Shown here piece by piece: positions 10,641 to 21,486 of a stretch of DNA of 64,000 bases; position 1 is the stretch's first letter, and every line of letters begins with the position of its first letter. A program made the translations under genes and the position numbers. The notes beneath the pieces are model-generated. The model did no database searches. It was given only the letters and a program-made list of their open reading frames with translations, and had not been told where the DNA came from. Location of the stretch: positions 8,613,001 through 8,677,000 of the forward strand of contig JAYKKI010000023.1 of assembly GCA_039881145.1 (NCBI GenBank), in the 5' to 3' direction. Source of the DNA: Druceiella hillmani. Taxonomy: Eukaryota > Arthropoda > Insecta > Lepidoptera > Hepialidae.

Positions 10641-11030
10641 AATAGATAGATAAATTATCAACTTTATTTACTACAGTTTTAAGTTAATCATGTTAAATAT
10701 ATATATTTTTAACAGTAATTTTAGGTTCATAAAGGTTTTTAGGCTCACCACTGCACTTTGAGAATATCGAACACACTTTAGTACACGTAAAATCCTAAAC
10801 GTTTAAGAGTACTTAGCATTTCTAATAAACTATTGACTAATATCGATATTATTATTGATTGTGTTATTATATTGGCCGATATATTTATTAGATACAAAAA
10901 CAATTAACTCGTTTGCTTAACTCTTTAATTTTTTTGACTCTATTTTTAACTCTTTAACTTTTTAACTCTCTTTTTAAATCTAATTTTTTAAAGGAAATTG
11001 ACTGAAATAATTTTTTTAATTAAATTTCTT
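10641..11030. other. AT-rich spacer without recognisable features
   Basis: Includes pyrimidine-rich text with repeated 'aactcttta' and 'tttttaact' (10915-10980). Nothing else stands out. Confidence 0.4.
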
Positions 11031-11035
11031 TAGCG

Positions 11036-11290
11036 TTGTCACATAAAAATTGCGTAACGCTTGAGAAAACATGTCAACGCATCCGATCGGAGGCGGAACT
11101 GGCCGAGCGCTGGCAACATGACGGTCGAAAATGTCAAAAAGTTTTGCAAATGCTAATATGTCGATGCATCGGCAGGACGCCACCGATTTTCGCGCCTTTA
11201 GTCGTGCTTTTAGTTCCGTGTACGGTGAAATGCAAAAATCAGAAGTGAATGCGATATTATTGTATTCAATAGTTTCGAGTGAAAATTTAT
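11036..11290 (+). promoter_or_regulatory. GC-richer island, candidate conserved noncoding element or 5' exon
   Basis: A sharp rise in CpG-containing text: 'cgatcggaggcggaactggc', 'gccgagcgctggcaacatga', 'gatgcatcggcaggacgcca' and 'gattttcgcgccttt'. The 70-codon frame inside has low protein-like character. The stretch also holds octamer-like 'gcaaatgctaat'. Such patches in insect noncoding DNA are often conserved enhancers or promoter-proximal exons; only cross-species alignment could say. Confidence 0.3.
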
Positions 11291-11408
11291 GAAGTGTTTT
11301 ACTATAAATTAGTGAAAATATAGTTTTGATCAGAATATAAAGAAAAAAGAACATATTTTTCGATAACTAATGAATGTAATAAATTATAGTTAATTATAAT
11401 AAATAATT

Positions 11409-11830
11409 ATAGAAGTTTCACTTCATCCATAAGTTTATGTGGGTCTTACATTTTTTTCAGAATTTTGACGTCGATACATGGTTAAAATGTGGGCAGAAAA
11501 AAAGGGAATACTACAAAACGTTTTATGACTCGTATCTAGTGAATGAGACACCGTCTCAAGAATATAACCCGATAGTTCCCATTTCATTTTAAAACATCTC
11601 TTTAATGATATCCCACAATATGAAATCTGTGAGAGAAAAAAATATTCTCTTCAAGGACAATGTATGGAGAGGTACTTCAAAACATTTGGTTTCAGTCTAT
11701 GTGTTCATGCAATTCAACTAATTATTCCTGTAAAATTTCATCACAATCGGTTTTAAACTGAAAATATATGTTACAGTGACATACTGACGTTTAGATGGAC
11801 GCGGCGTAATTATAAATGTTCAATTATAAT
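11409..11830 (+). mobile_element. Unclassified dispersed repeat with dyad start
   Basis: It begins with 'gaagtttcacttcatcc' and continues with 'cgtatctagtgaatgagaca', 'tcaagaatataacccgatag', and near its end 'aaatttcatcacaatcggtt' plus 'gtgacatactgacgtttag'. The last two are typical of decayed retroelement 3' regions in Lepidoptera (recognition from memory). No reading frame survives. Confidence 0.45.
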
Positions 11831-13895
11831 CTGGCTACGAGATTCCAAAACGACGTACATCAATGAAATATTCAAGTGTCAACAACATTCGATATCTGCA
11901 GCCAAAATGTGATTTACATTTTATCTCTACAAATTGTTGTAATATTAACTCGTCTATTTTGAACTATCAGTTTTCATATTTTCCATATTTCCTTTATATA
12001 CTTCTGAAGATTGTATGTTTGGAGAAGTTGGTCTACCTGTGCATAGGGCTTTATGAAACTTTTTATTTGTAAATAAATTACTTATAGTTACAGAATTATT
12101 CTCTTACGTATGGACCTATACGTTAGAAGAACAATAGCAAGTTATAAAGTTATAACATATTACATACAGAATATTATAGAAATTGAGCAGTCTAATATTA
12201 AAAGTGTAAAAATATGAACGTTTCTTCGTCGTAATTCGAATCTAGAGTATTATATGATATACTTAAGATTGATATATTGTGCTACCGTTAAAATACAAAA
12301 ATAATTGTTGTTTAGTAGGGAGTAGATTTCAAATATTCGACTTTGTAATCAACGAATAATTTAAAATCACTTAACATGGAAAAAGACAAAATTTCATTAT
12401 GAAAAAAAGTTTCAGATCTATGATTTCATATGGTAATAAATCCTTGAAGCTGAAAATAAAAAGAAGACAATACGTAACTTCACCTCAAGAATTGTTTTTC
12501 ATGCCAGAACCACATTGTAATATAAACAAATTTATGAGCTTTTCATGTTTTTCTTTTTTAAATGCTATGATGATAAACATGTTGAGTTATTTTATTTGTA
12601 GATATTAGAATTCTACCTTTTTTGTCGCAGCCTAGTTTGCATGGTTTGATTTTTTTCTGTACTCAATTGTTTGCGAAACTGATGAATGGTTAATTATGAC
12701 ATTCTATTCAAAGGTCGTATAATCTTTTGTACATTTTTAATATGACGCATTAATCGATAATATCGTTTTATTTTTATAACAAAGAAATATAATTCACAAA
12801 ACTTTCCCAAACCACAAACGTGACGCTTATAATAGTGACTTCAGTCTCCGTTTCACTGCTTGTGAAACTTCCCTTTTCTCGTTCATTAATTACAACATCT
12901 GCAAATAAACCTAAAACTAACCCATTACAAGTCACCGGGAACACACGGGTTCAGTAAAAGCAGTACGTGGAACACTTTATATTCATAATATTTACGATTT
13001 TAATAGCAATCACATAGCCCGCGATTAATATCACGAATAATACAGAAATTTAGCTGCGATTATATTTCCGTGTTATTCATGTTAATATGGTTCTGTAATA
13101 TTATCAGAAATAAAAAAAATTGTGGGGACAAGTTTTGTTATAGTTTAAAGTTTAAAATTATTGAATACTTTATAGAATGAATATTTAATTATTCTAAATA
13201 AACATTTGTACAAAAAATACAATATTAAAAAATAAACATCAGTACTATTTTATTGCAGTATTTTTTATTAGTCACCTTTCTCCACATGTATACTCATTTT
13301 TCATCCCCTCTTAATTTACGGTAACAGTACACAATCTGTAGCGCTTAAGTTTTCTTAACTTCTCTTAGTTTTTATAATTTGGTTTAAAGTTTTAACAAAC
13401 TAAAATTCGTTTATTAATACGTTTTTATAAATATACTAGGGTACAGATGAGTAAAATAAATCTTATTCTTTCTACCTAATAAAACAAAACAATGAAATTA
13501 CTTCTTGTGTTCCTTGCTTAAGATTATTGGTGGTCCATCGATGTATACATAACTATCTTATGCATTATTCTTTAGTTGTAAAGAAGAATATTAATATTAA
13601 TAAAATATATACCAAGGGAAAGATCTCTTTAAGAAGAAAATTTGTTTATTATTAGGACCATTTTTAATTATTAGCCCGTTTGAAATTACCTCATCGTAAA
13701 TATGACTAATTACATGACAATTATGCTCTCATATTTCGCTTATTACTATTTACTTTCTGCGGATATTTATTAGTTGCACAAAGATGAGTTACAGTATTCA
13801 ATATAAACCATAATCTCGTACTACCCCCAACCCCTCCCACGCATATTATACAACTCGCTGTTCAACGGTTAGACATATGTGCCGCGCTCTCATTC
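11831..13895. other. Two kilobases without recognisable features
   Basis: AT-rich sequence with small chance frames (11863-12072, 12399-12608), a short copy of the dyad half 'gtgaaacttccc' near 12866, and no tandem repeat, hairpin or TE signature I could identify. Confidence 0.4.
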
Positions 13896-13896
13896 G

Positions 13897-14106
13897 TCAG
13901 TCGTTACTCGTTTTGCGTGTGTGGGCACTTGATGTTTGTTTATTGTGTTCAACGATTTTCCCAACTTTCCCTTGGATACTATTACCTCTTTCTGTCATTG
14001 TCTCTGGCTTTTCCTTGGCCACAGCTATCTGTTTTGGTGATTGATTCGGTTTTTCCATGGAGACTGTTATCTGTTTTATTGGTGACTCTGGCTCTTCCTT
14101 GGACAT
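13897..14106 (-). CDS. Candidate small repetitive ORF, unknown product
   Basis: A 69-codon frame on the minus strand with an ATG at 14104-14106 directly after an in-frame stop. The first 40 residues form about 2.5 copies of a 14-15 residue repeat: 'EEPESPIKQITVSM', 'EKPNQSPKQIAVAK', 'EKPETM'. The underlying DNA period (about 45 nt) is a multiple of three. Pro, Lys and Glu dominate, as in disordered linker or PEVK-like segments, with a basic Ser/Thr tail. A noncoding minisatellite that happens to stay open is equally possible. Confidence 0.2.
   Translation of the reverse strand: MSKEEPESPIKQITVSMEKPNQSPKQIAVAKEKPETMTERGNSIQGKVGKIVEHNKQTSSAHTRKTSND
13990..14105 (+). repeat. 45-bp minisatellite, about 2.5 units
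   Basis: Units share 'ggctttTCCTTGG' or 'ggttttTCCATGG', followed by 'ctatctgttttggtga' or 'ttatctgttttattggtga'. The third unit is cut after 'cttccttggac'. It is the DNA basis of the repetitive frame on the other strand. Confidence 0.75.
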
Positions 14107-14135
14107 TTAAACGACACAAGAGTTTCCTGTAAATG

Positions 14136-15330
14136 GTTTTATGCAAATCCACCTAACTTGAATATTTTTTTCACATTTAATAGAACGAGAGACATTAGTT
14201 AGTTCATTTCTATATTATAGTTTATACCTTCTTGTATTATAAATCTATGGCTTATACATAACAGAGGTAAGCAAAGAAAAAAGGAACTTATAGATTTTCC
14301 TAACATATCTGTAAATAATGATAAAAAATTTTGAAAGGATGTGTTCAGTCTTTCCAAGTTAGGGCGATATGCTTTATGATTATGTGTTAATACTCGTAGA
14401 TCGCACACAAAATGGAGGAGCCACTATTCTTGTTTATGCTTGATTAGAAAATTTTGGTCCGCTATGTTTCAATAAGGTTCAATAAGGTTGCTGTTGACAG
14501 AAATGGTATATAATATAATTAGATGTGATTTTGTAATGTACTATAGTAACTAAATACAGTTTGCTAACTTAAGTGGTACTCAGCTGAGCTAAGTGTAGTA
14601 ATATGCTAATATTCTCTTGAGTCTATATCTTCTACGCTAACATAAACATCAATAATATAAACATACTATTTTCTTCAAAAGACCAGGCCATCAGATATTC
14701 GTCACAGACGCTACGGTTTTGTAAGGTTCTAGCACATCTGCAACATTTCCTCAATGCACATAATGAAAATTGGTTAGAGTAGATTTTTAATTTGTGTAAA
14801 CTGTACTGTTGTTGCTGTAAGTATTGATGTAGTAATAAAGTGATTTGCAATATGCTTGTAAAAAGGATTTGTCATTCTATATGGTTTTCATAATACACTA
14901 TATTTTGCGTATTAGCAATAGTCTTTTTTTATTTTTATCTGTCAAGAAATGAAAGAATAAATTATAATTATTAAATAATGTCCACTTAATAATAACAATT
15001 ATTAATATTGAATTAATTAACAAAATATAAGAACTGAGTCACATGGTTAGTCACATTTAGACTGATATAATTCCGAACGGGCTAATAACTGATGTCATTC
15101 ATAATAATAACAAATGTATTTCTTAAAGAGATCTTTCTGTTGGTACATATCAAATCACTATTGGCTCTGGTGCAAGTTTCCATACAACTATGCCTATTCT
15201 CCTTTAATATTTAGCAAAACTCCACTAATTATAAGTTCTTAATGTCTTTTAGAATCAATGACTTAAAATGTACATCATGAAATGTTACCTATAAAATTAT
15301 GTGTGATATAGGTTTAAAGTTTGACGGACA
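14136..15330. other. AT-rich spacer without recognisable features
   Basis: Only a 12-bp doublet ('ttcaataagg' twice near 14467-14490) stands out. No TE or coding signal is seen. Confidence 0.4.
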
Positions 15331-15560
15331 AAGGGCTAAGCGATTATAAGCAAGCGGTTTAACCGGCGTTTGTTTTAACGTGACGTTCATCGGATTACGC
15401 GCACGTGGATAGCCGCGTGACTTGTTCCGTATCTGTTATTGCACACGCGATATTCGCTCTTGCAGTATATCAATTATTAAATGTTAATTTAAATAATTGG
15501 CAAGAGATATGCGCATGTAATGCTAAGTGGCACCGGAAGTTGTTTGCGTTGAATCGTTCG
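15330..15560. promoter_or_regulatory. GC-richer island, candidate conserved noncoding element
   Basis: CpG-containing text in AT-rich surroundings: 'aagcaagcggtttaaccggc', 'taacgtgacgttcatcgg', 'acgcgcacgtggatagccgc' and 'aagtggcaccggaagttg'. It includes the palindrome-like 'aacgtgacgtt' and 'ggtttaacc'. No frame runs through it. Confidence 0.3.
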
Positions 15561-15647
15561 ACTATTAATCTTCTCTAGACAGAACTATTTCTTAAATATT
15601 TTCAGTTGTTCAAAAATAATACTCCACATATATTTTGACGTGAAACT

Positions 15648-15663
15648 TCGTCCCTGCTGCTAG
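15648..15663. repeat. Dyad motif GACGTgaaACTTC
   Basis: A variant of the dispersed dyad in the complementary orientation, followed by 'gtccctgctgctag'. Confidence 0.45.
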
Positions 15664-16052
15664 ATAAAACGCTGAGAGCTAATTGTATAGCATGTAACTT
15701 TCCAGAGCTGGATTTCTTATACATTTTTATTATCATACGAAATAATATTTAAGTAACTCTTTTTAATTAATCAAGTGATAGTCCTATACATATTATTATT
15801 ATTGTCACTTAGTTTATTTAATATAATATTGCTGTATTTTATTCGATTTGATTTGATTTAATTATTTTAGTTTAAATTTATTTACCTTCAACATCACCAA
15901 TAGTTATGTTGTTCCTACTAATTGTTAGTTCTGTCATAAATGACCTGTGAGTTTTTATAATGATTTTTTTAAAACACTTTCATAATGCATTAATGCAACG
16001 ATTTAAAACATTATTGATTATACCCTGTAAATTTTTCAATTTATTTTGATGT

Positions 16053-16065
16053 GAAACATCTAACA
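16053..16065. repeat. Dyad motif GATGTgaaACATC
   Basis: A perfect 5-bp inverted repeat with a 3-nt centre, followed by 'taacagcgcgtttgg' and then the palindrome-rich duplication. Confidence 0.6.
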
Positions 16066-16096
16066 GCGCGTTTGGATGGGAATTAAAGCGGTCTGA

Positions 16097-16236
16097 TGGC
16101 AAGACGCGTCTTGCCAATCGGTCAGCTTCGTGTATTTTTGGCTCTTTCCGAATTAATTCGGCCAGATTCGCATCTTGTCTGCCATTCGGCCAGTTACGCC
16201 TTATTGGCTCTTTCCGACTTAATTCGGATCGGCATT
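16097..16236 (+). repeat. 66-bp tandem duplication with palindromes
   Basis: A perfect 20-bp palindrome, 'tggcaagacgcgtcttgcca' (16097-16116), opens the block. 'ttggctctttccga' then occurs at 16138 and 16204, each time followed by 'ttaattcgg'; the first gives the perfect 14-bp palindrome 'ccgaattaattcgg' (16148-16161). Upstream halves also match ('tgccaatcggtcag' and 'tgccattcggccag'). The overlapping 63-codon frame is explained by the repeat. Confidence 0.85.
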
Positions 16237-16300
16237 GTTTCTTATTTACTAAAGCTTACAACTTTACTCGTTTATATCGGTGTTTAGCATTAAACAGTCT

Positions 16301-17240
16301 TAACACGTTAAAAGCGTTTATTTACAATAGATTATTAAGAAGCGTTTCTTTGATAAATTATTTCATAAAAATAACAATAAAATTAAATTATTAATACCTA
16401 AATATTGTTTTTTTTCGTTTTCACTTCTTTCAAATAAAAATATTTCAATATAAAAAAATAGATGTTTCACATCTGCCGCATTCTGTAACTGCTCACAAGT
16501 ATTTTTTTGTTAAATGCTTTCATACCGATTTAATGTAACGCATTAAAACATAAATTATTGTAACTACATACTCAACATCATAGAGCCCTAAATATTTTAC
16601 AGTACCTTCCACTACACGTATTTTGAATATCTAGTACATGTATAAACGTCATAATTTTTACGCGTAACTATGTAGCCGGCCTCTTTCTTATACCTTTTAC
16701 GATAATTTCGTAAATGCGCAGTAGAATACAAGACAAAGTAAATAAGTACTTGGTATTCGCCAAAAAGCAATTCTTTAAAAATTAGACTTACGATAAATTT
16801 ACATTATTCATTTATAAAAAACTTAGAAAACTAACTTCATCTATGATAAGCTTATTGCTGATAATGCAATATCTTGTAACTAACCATGACGCTAAAATTT
16901 TAAGAAATTAGCGTTGTGATATATTGTAAATTTATTATTGATGAAGATTTACAACAAACAAATTATTGTGTAAATAAATATAAATGCAAACAAAAAACAG
17001 TAGTAAAATTTATATCTTGTATTTCTAATGCATAGTTTTTCTATAAAAGTATTTGTACATATTAATGTAATTTTTACTATGAAAATATATTGCCTAGTAT
17101 GTCTTTCACCGGCGTAATAATTTAGTGAATTTCTCAAAAACATACTAATTTTATTACTCGTGATTTTGTTACTAGTCTATGTTTAGCTGTTTTTAGTATA
17201 TATTTGTTGTTTGAATACAGGATCTGAGATATATTAGAGA
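16301..17240. other. AT-rich spacer with one dyad copy
   Basis: The only notable item is 'gatgtttcacatctgccgc' near 16463, another copy of the dispersed dyad. The rest shows no repeat or coding signal. Confidence 0.4.
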
Positions 17241-17342
17241 CGAGTTACAGCTTCCTACGCAATGAAGTTTTTGGAGCAGGCATTGCTTTGATCAGTGTGT
17301 AAACATGTACCGCGTAATTTACAAACTGTTCAACGCAGTGTT

Positions 17343-17432
17343 GCGAGATGCGTTTAATTTTTATATTTTTTCTTCTCCATTGATTACTTCGGAAACACAT
17401 GTATAGAGTTACCAAGCGTTCTATAACACAGT
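17343..17432 (+). repeat. Inverted duplication, left arm
   Basis: Its reverse complement is found at 17904-17996. Shared blocks: 'gatgcgtttaattttt', 'cattgattacttcggaaa' and 'tagagttaccaagcgttcta', with about one change in seven bases. The surrounding 17245-17345 text ('tttgatcagtgtgtaaac') also matches beyond the right arm, so the true arms are longer and more diverged. Confidence 0.75.
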
Positions 17433-17903
17433 TTTGGACGTTCACGTCGGAAAGTGTGTTATTCGTATTTCTTTTATATATTGAAACCGTTTGTTTTTTT
17501 CTCTATACACAGGTCCAATGATTTTGGTCAGCATTTAAATTAGGTATGAAGTTTTTAAGAAATAAATAATAAAACATTGAATTAGACAATTAGTTCATAA
17601 AAAATTACGTCACCCGCAACTCGTGTATTTCTTCAATGTACGTGTTAGTGTTTTTAAAACCATTAAACCAATATCGTGGTAACTATTCTTCCTGAACAAG
17701 TTTGGTGTTGGGCATATTCAAAAATTATTTTTAAACAATTTCACGGATATATCAGCATAAAAAATTGTTATTTGTTTCTCCTATTTTTTTAGCATTCCCT
17801 GCGGATGAAATAGAAATGCGGCCCTCTTATTGTGCAACGTCGTCTGCCCGTTCGCAAGTCTGTTAGTCTTTTAGAGGCTTCTTATATTAAATGAAATACA
17901 CAA

Positions 17904-18057
17904 ATGTTATAGAACACTTGGCAACTCTATTCTTGCATTTCCGAAATAATCAATGGGGTAGAAAAAATGGAAAATTAAACGCATCAGACAACATGGCCTT
18001 GATCAATGTATAAATACGCAAGAAACAAATGAACGCTGCGGGATATTTGTTCGCGTT
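17904..18057 (-). repeat. Inverted duplication, right arm
   Basis: Read on the minus strand it gives 'gttctataac', 'ccattgattatttcggaaa' and 'gatgcgtttaatttt' in the order seen at 17343-17432. Its outer part (17993-18057) resembles a third sequence at 25891-25965 ('aaatatcctgcagcgttca' there, 'aaatatcccgcagcgttca' here), so this is a dispersed family. No coding sequence is recognised. Confidence 0.7.
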
Positions 18058-19615
18058 AGGCTATTAGGCTATTAGGGAAATAAACTATTACTTTACCCGC
18101 TGATGTGGCTACCAGGAATATGAATAAATACCAAACATAAAACTGAGAAGTCATCAACATAATTATTGAGTAATTTCAAAATAATGCATCATCCTGAGTT
18201 ATTTCCGTCGATGTCAAAGGGAAATTACATCCGACCACTTGAAAATCTTTAGGAAATGAATATTGAGAGTAACGAAAGGTTTTATAAAATAAACATCTTT
18301 TAAACTTATTTGTAATTTTCCCAATCATAGTATATGTCATTTCATATAAAGTTCAGATAACTGTATTTGACTCAAGAAAACTACGGACGGACAAGAGAGT
18401 TAAAATATACTCCATACCAACGATGTGAGAAAATCGCATAATAAATTCTAACATTTATAGGCATATTAAGAAGAAATTAGATATTTTTACATAAGTAAAA
18501 ATCCTTGATAAGATGTAAAGATCCCTGTTACACATTGAACCATATTATACGATAAACACTAATTCAACGAATGAAATTTCATAAACGTAATGGGAACACC
18601 TAAAGATTATATCCAGCACTATATGGTATAATATCAGTTGTTTGAATTTCCCGACATCATTTTCACGCGATCTAAAGCTCGCTAAATTCCGTCATTAAAG
18701 TGAAAACCTAGTCTGGCGTTAACGCAGCTTACTTCGATATATTTGCGAATACCATTAACCTATTTCGTAATATCAGATTTTGTCTAGGGGTTATGCGAAT
18801 AGTCCATCCAGGATGAAAGTGCCTCTGTATTGTGTGTTGTCTCACATCTAGAGGTTAGGTAAAATTCACTTATGCAGATACGATCTAATTTAGACGTATA
18901 TATTAACTTACAAATGTGTATGCGACATTGAGTACTCTGTACTGATAGATACTTGAAGTACTGATTCGATCGCATAACATTTTAATAAATTCTTTAATAT
19001 CCACTTTGAAAACCGTCACGGAAGTTACGAAATAGTCGACTTTGAGGGACAGTTACGTATTTATTTTGTTTACTATACACTTATCGATGCCTTACAAATT
19101 CGATTGAATATATTAAAATTCAACGATTTTAAAAATATCGCAAATATTACATATCTCTGAGATTTGGAAATGATTCGCTGCAATTTAATTTGTCTGAAAA
19201 AATATTTGACAGTGATTATTTTACCACTCCCCGCTAATTCCACCTTCCCTCTAAGCTGTCGACGCAGTACCCATATAAATGATTATTGACTACGTCTCCA
19301 GTAAGCACGCTGTGCGCGTGCATTATATCTCTATGGAAAAAAAACAAAATTTTCAGCTTTATATATGTAAACAAGTACAATAAAAACTTAAAATTGAGAG
19401 TTATTTATAAGTATAAAACAAATGACAGTATGCATAAGGAATCTGAAAAAGAAATCTTGAAAATACTTTGCGTTCTCGTTAACCACATTTTTCCATACAG
19501 TCAAACAGAAAAAAATACAGAATTAATAACGTCTTTATGAGATCAAAGTTTTTTTTGGAATAAACCCCAATTTTGGCATAGTTATTTCTTTAAACGAGAG
19601 TAGAATCAGGATACT
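18058..19615. other. AT-rich spacer without recognisable features
   Basis: It holds a trivial 'aggctatt' doublet at 18057 and chance frames (18784-18975, 19286-19540). I found nothing with support. Confidence 0.4.
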
Positions 19616-19618
19616 TTT

Positions 19619-19700
19619 ACTTTTTGGGGTTCATTAGCCGTATGGCGAAAAACGAAACCATTATTTATAATGTCATCATCACAATCTATCCGTATATCCA
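19619..19700 (+). mobile_element. Fragment of the 'gggttccgt' element, left end
   Basis: 'tttttggggttcattagccg', 'tatggcgaaaaacgaaacca' and 'atctatccgtatatcc' match the left end of the family whose longer copy is at 10108-10640. The remainder to 19998 is not recognised. Confidence 0.6.
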
Positions 19701-19998
19701 AGCGTAAGTAATAGTATCACAACTCTTTCAATTTATTTCCGATCATAATGGAATTTTGCAGGAACCAGGACCACATCGAGTGATGTATCATGGAAAATTT
19801 CTTTTAAAATGCAGTCGAAAATGCTGTCCCCTTCGCAAGATATCAATCTCCAAGTAATGAAAAAGTCCTCCCCTTCTAACTGCTAACTAGGCATATGAAC
19901 AATTTTAAAAATGTTACGGCAGCTTAACACTATATAAAAAAATTATGTGGATTAACTGAGATCATTAATTACTAGATATATGAGTAATTATGGTATTT

Positions 19999-20496
19999 TT
20001 TACGGCTGTGAAATTAATAAATTAAACCGCCCACCTCCAAAACAAGAGCATATATCCCCTGCATTCGATCTGGGTATACTGCCCAAAGTTCATTATAAAT
20101 TCAGCTAGCTCTATGCACACTAACGACTCGCCACCTCGAGTCTCATTAGTTGAAGATTCGGAAACTCTATTAAGGTGTTAATTATTCTTATCCGTCACGA
20201 ACTATTTTAGACACGTAAATAAATAAACAAGTAGTTATACGTTGATGTAGACCTGTTTGAGGCAAAATACCAAACAGTATTTAGGTAACAAATAACATTC
20301 CATACGTTGTTAAATAAAGGAAGTAAACTACAATTAAAAATAAGGACTGCCGACAGAAGTGAAAACTTAAAACTATAAAAAAACAGTGCTTTTTTAAATT
20401 TTCAAATAAATTGTAGTACCAAAAATTAAAATTTCATAAATTAAAATTATATATGAAAATATTTACATATTTAGAATACATTTACGGCTGTGAAAT
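19999..20496. mobile_element. Inserted element, copy 1, with 16-bp flanking repeat
   Basis: The 16-bp 'tttacggctgtgaaat' stands at 19999-20014 and again at 20481-20496 and fits a target-site duplication. The sequence between, about 466 bp, recurs as a direct copy at 23113-23600 without those flanks. It contains 'aaattaaaccgccca', 'tcactaacgactcgccacctc'-type text and 'ggactgccgacagaagtg'. There is no coding frame. The long flanking repeat favours a retroposon, but no clear tail or tRNA head is seen. Confidence 0.7.
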
Positions 20497-20635
20497 GTAT
20501 TTACTTATTTTCACACAGACATTTGTCGATATACTACGGCTAACCTATTCGTAAGGTAAGACATTAATAGTTTAACAAAGTGTAAACTTTTAGATTAAAC
20601 GTGAATACAAAAGAACTACAAAACATAACGACGAC

Positions 20636-20728
20636 ACATTTCGACAAATTTATTTTCACTTATCGTAAACAACTCTACACTCTAGTGAGAGTTGTTTACG
20701 ATAAGTGAAAATAAATTTGTCGAAATGT
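20636..20728. repeat. Perfect 41-bp inverted repeat
   Basis: The left arm 20636-20676 and right arm 20688-20728 are exact reverse complements, with an 11-nt loop in which cac and gtg can pair further. The outer ends read 'acatttcgacaaattt'. It could be a very small foldback element or a recent inverted duplication. It lies 160 bp from the LINE remnant that follows. Confidence 0.95.
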
Positions 20729-20889
20729 ACCCCTATCAGGTAGTTGAGTAGTTGAATACTGCGGGAAAATGAAGAGTTCCGATATAATTCGCTTCTAGTC
20801 GATGGTATAACAAAAAAGCGACAATTGCGTGAGCGCAGGAAATTGTCAGGACGAAGAATGAAGTTTTACTCAAAAATACAGGTTCAATG

Positions 20890-21316
20890 CTATATGCTTT
20901 TTAATAGCTGAAAGATAAATTTCACAGGCGCCATGTCTCTTCTGAGTTGCAAAGAATGGAAATCTAGCATAGCCAAAAGTAAATTAATAGGAAATAGAAA
21001 GGAGAAGTAACCATATTGTTTCATTAGATATCGGATGAACGTCGTTTGCACACGTTCAATCATCAAGCTGTACTCGGCTTCGTGTGGACTCCAAATAATG
21101 GAGACAGATTCTAATCAGCTCTAATGGAATGTACAATAGGCGAATTGGTGACATAGATTGAAAACCTATTGAATTATATAAAACGAATTCAAGTTTCTGG
21201 AACGATTTTTTTATTGCTTCATTCACCATATGACCACTATACGTCAATCGCGAAGTAAATCTGACTGAGAAATCAATGACCTCATAGATATGGTGCAGCA
21301 AGATTCGCAAACCATA
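20890..21316 (-). pseudogene. Non-LTR retrotransposon reverse transcriptase, C-terminal fragment
   Basis: Minus-strand translation gives the post-catalytic part of a jockey-like RT: 'DFSVRFTSRLTYSGHMV', 'EAIKKSFQKLEFVLYNSIGF' and 'IRLLYIPLEL'. After one frameshift near 21110 it continues with 'IIWSPHEAEYSLMIERVQ', 'FIRYLMKQYGYFSFLFP' and 'LQLRRDMAPVKFIFQLLK', ending at a TAG (20890-20892). This order (thumb region, 'WSPHxxxxxxxIERVQ', 'RRDxxxVKFIFxLL') is typical of insect jockey/CR1-type elements. The catalytic YADD part and the endonuclease are missing. Confidence 0.75.
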
Positions 21317-21422
21317 TAATCATATACAAGTATTCGAAATATATATAAGGCAATATAGTTCCATAGTCAAAAATAATATTACTATGTATTGCGGTATAAT
21401 AAAAATACTATGTAATATTAAT

Positions 21423-21486
21423 TATTTACCTACATAACCATCGTAGAGTGAGTCCTATTCACTCTACTAGGGTTATGTAAGTAAAT
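21423..21486. repeat. Imperfect hairpin, about 28-bp arms
   Basis: 'atttacctacataacc' and 'gtagagtga' pair with 'tcactctac' and 'ggttatgtaagtaaat' across a 7-nt loop with a few mismatches. Confidence 0.75.
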
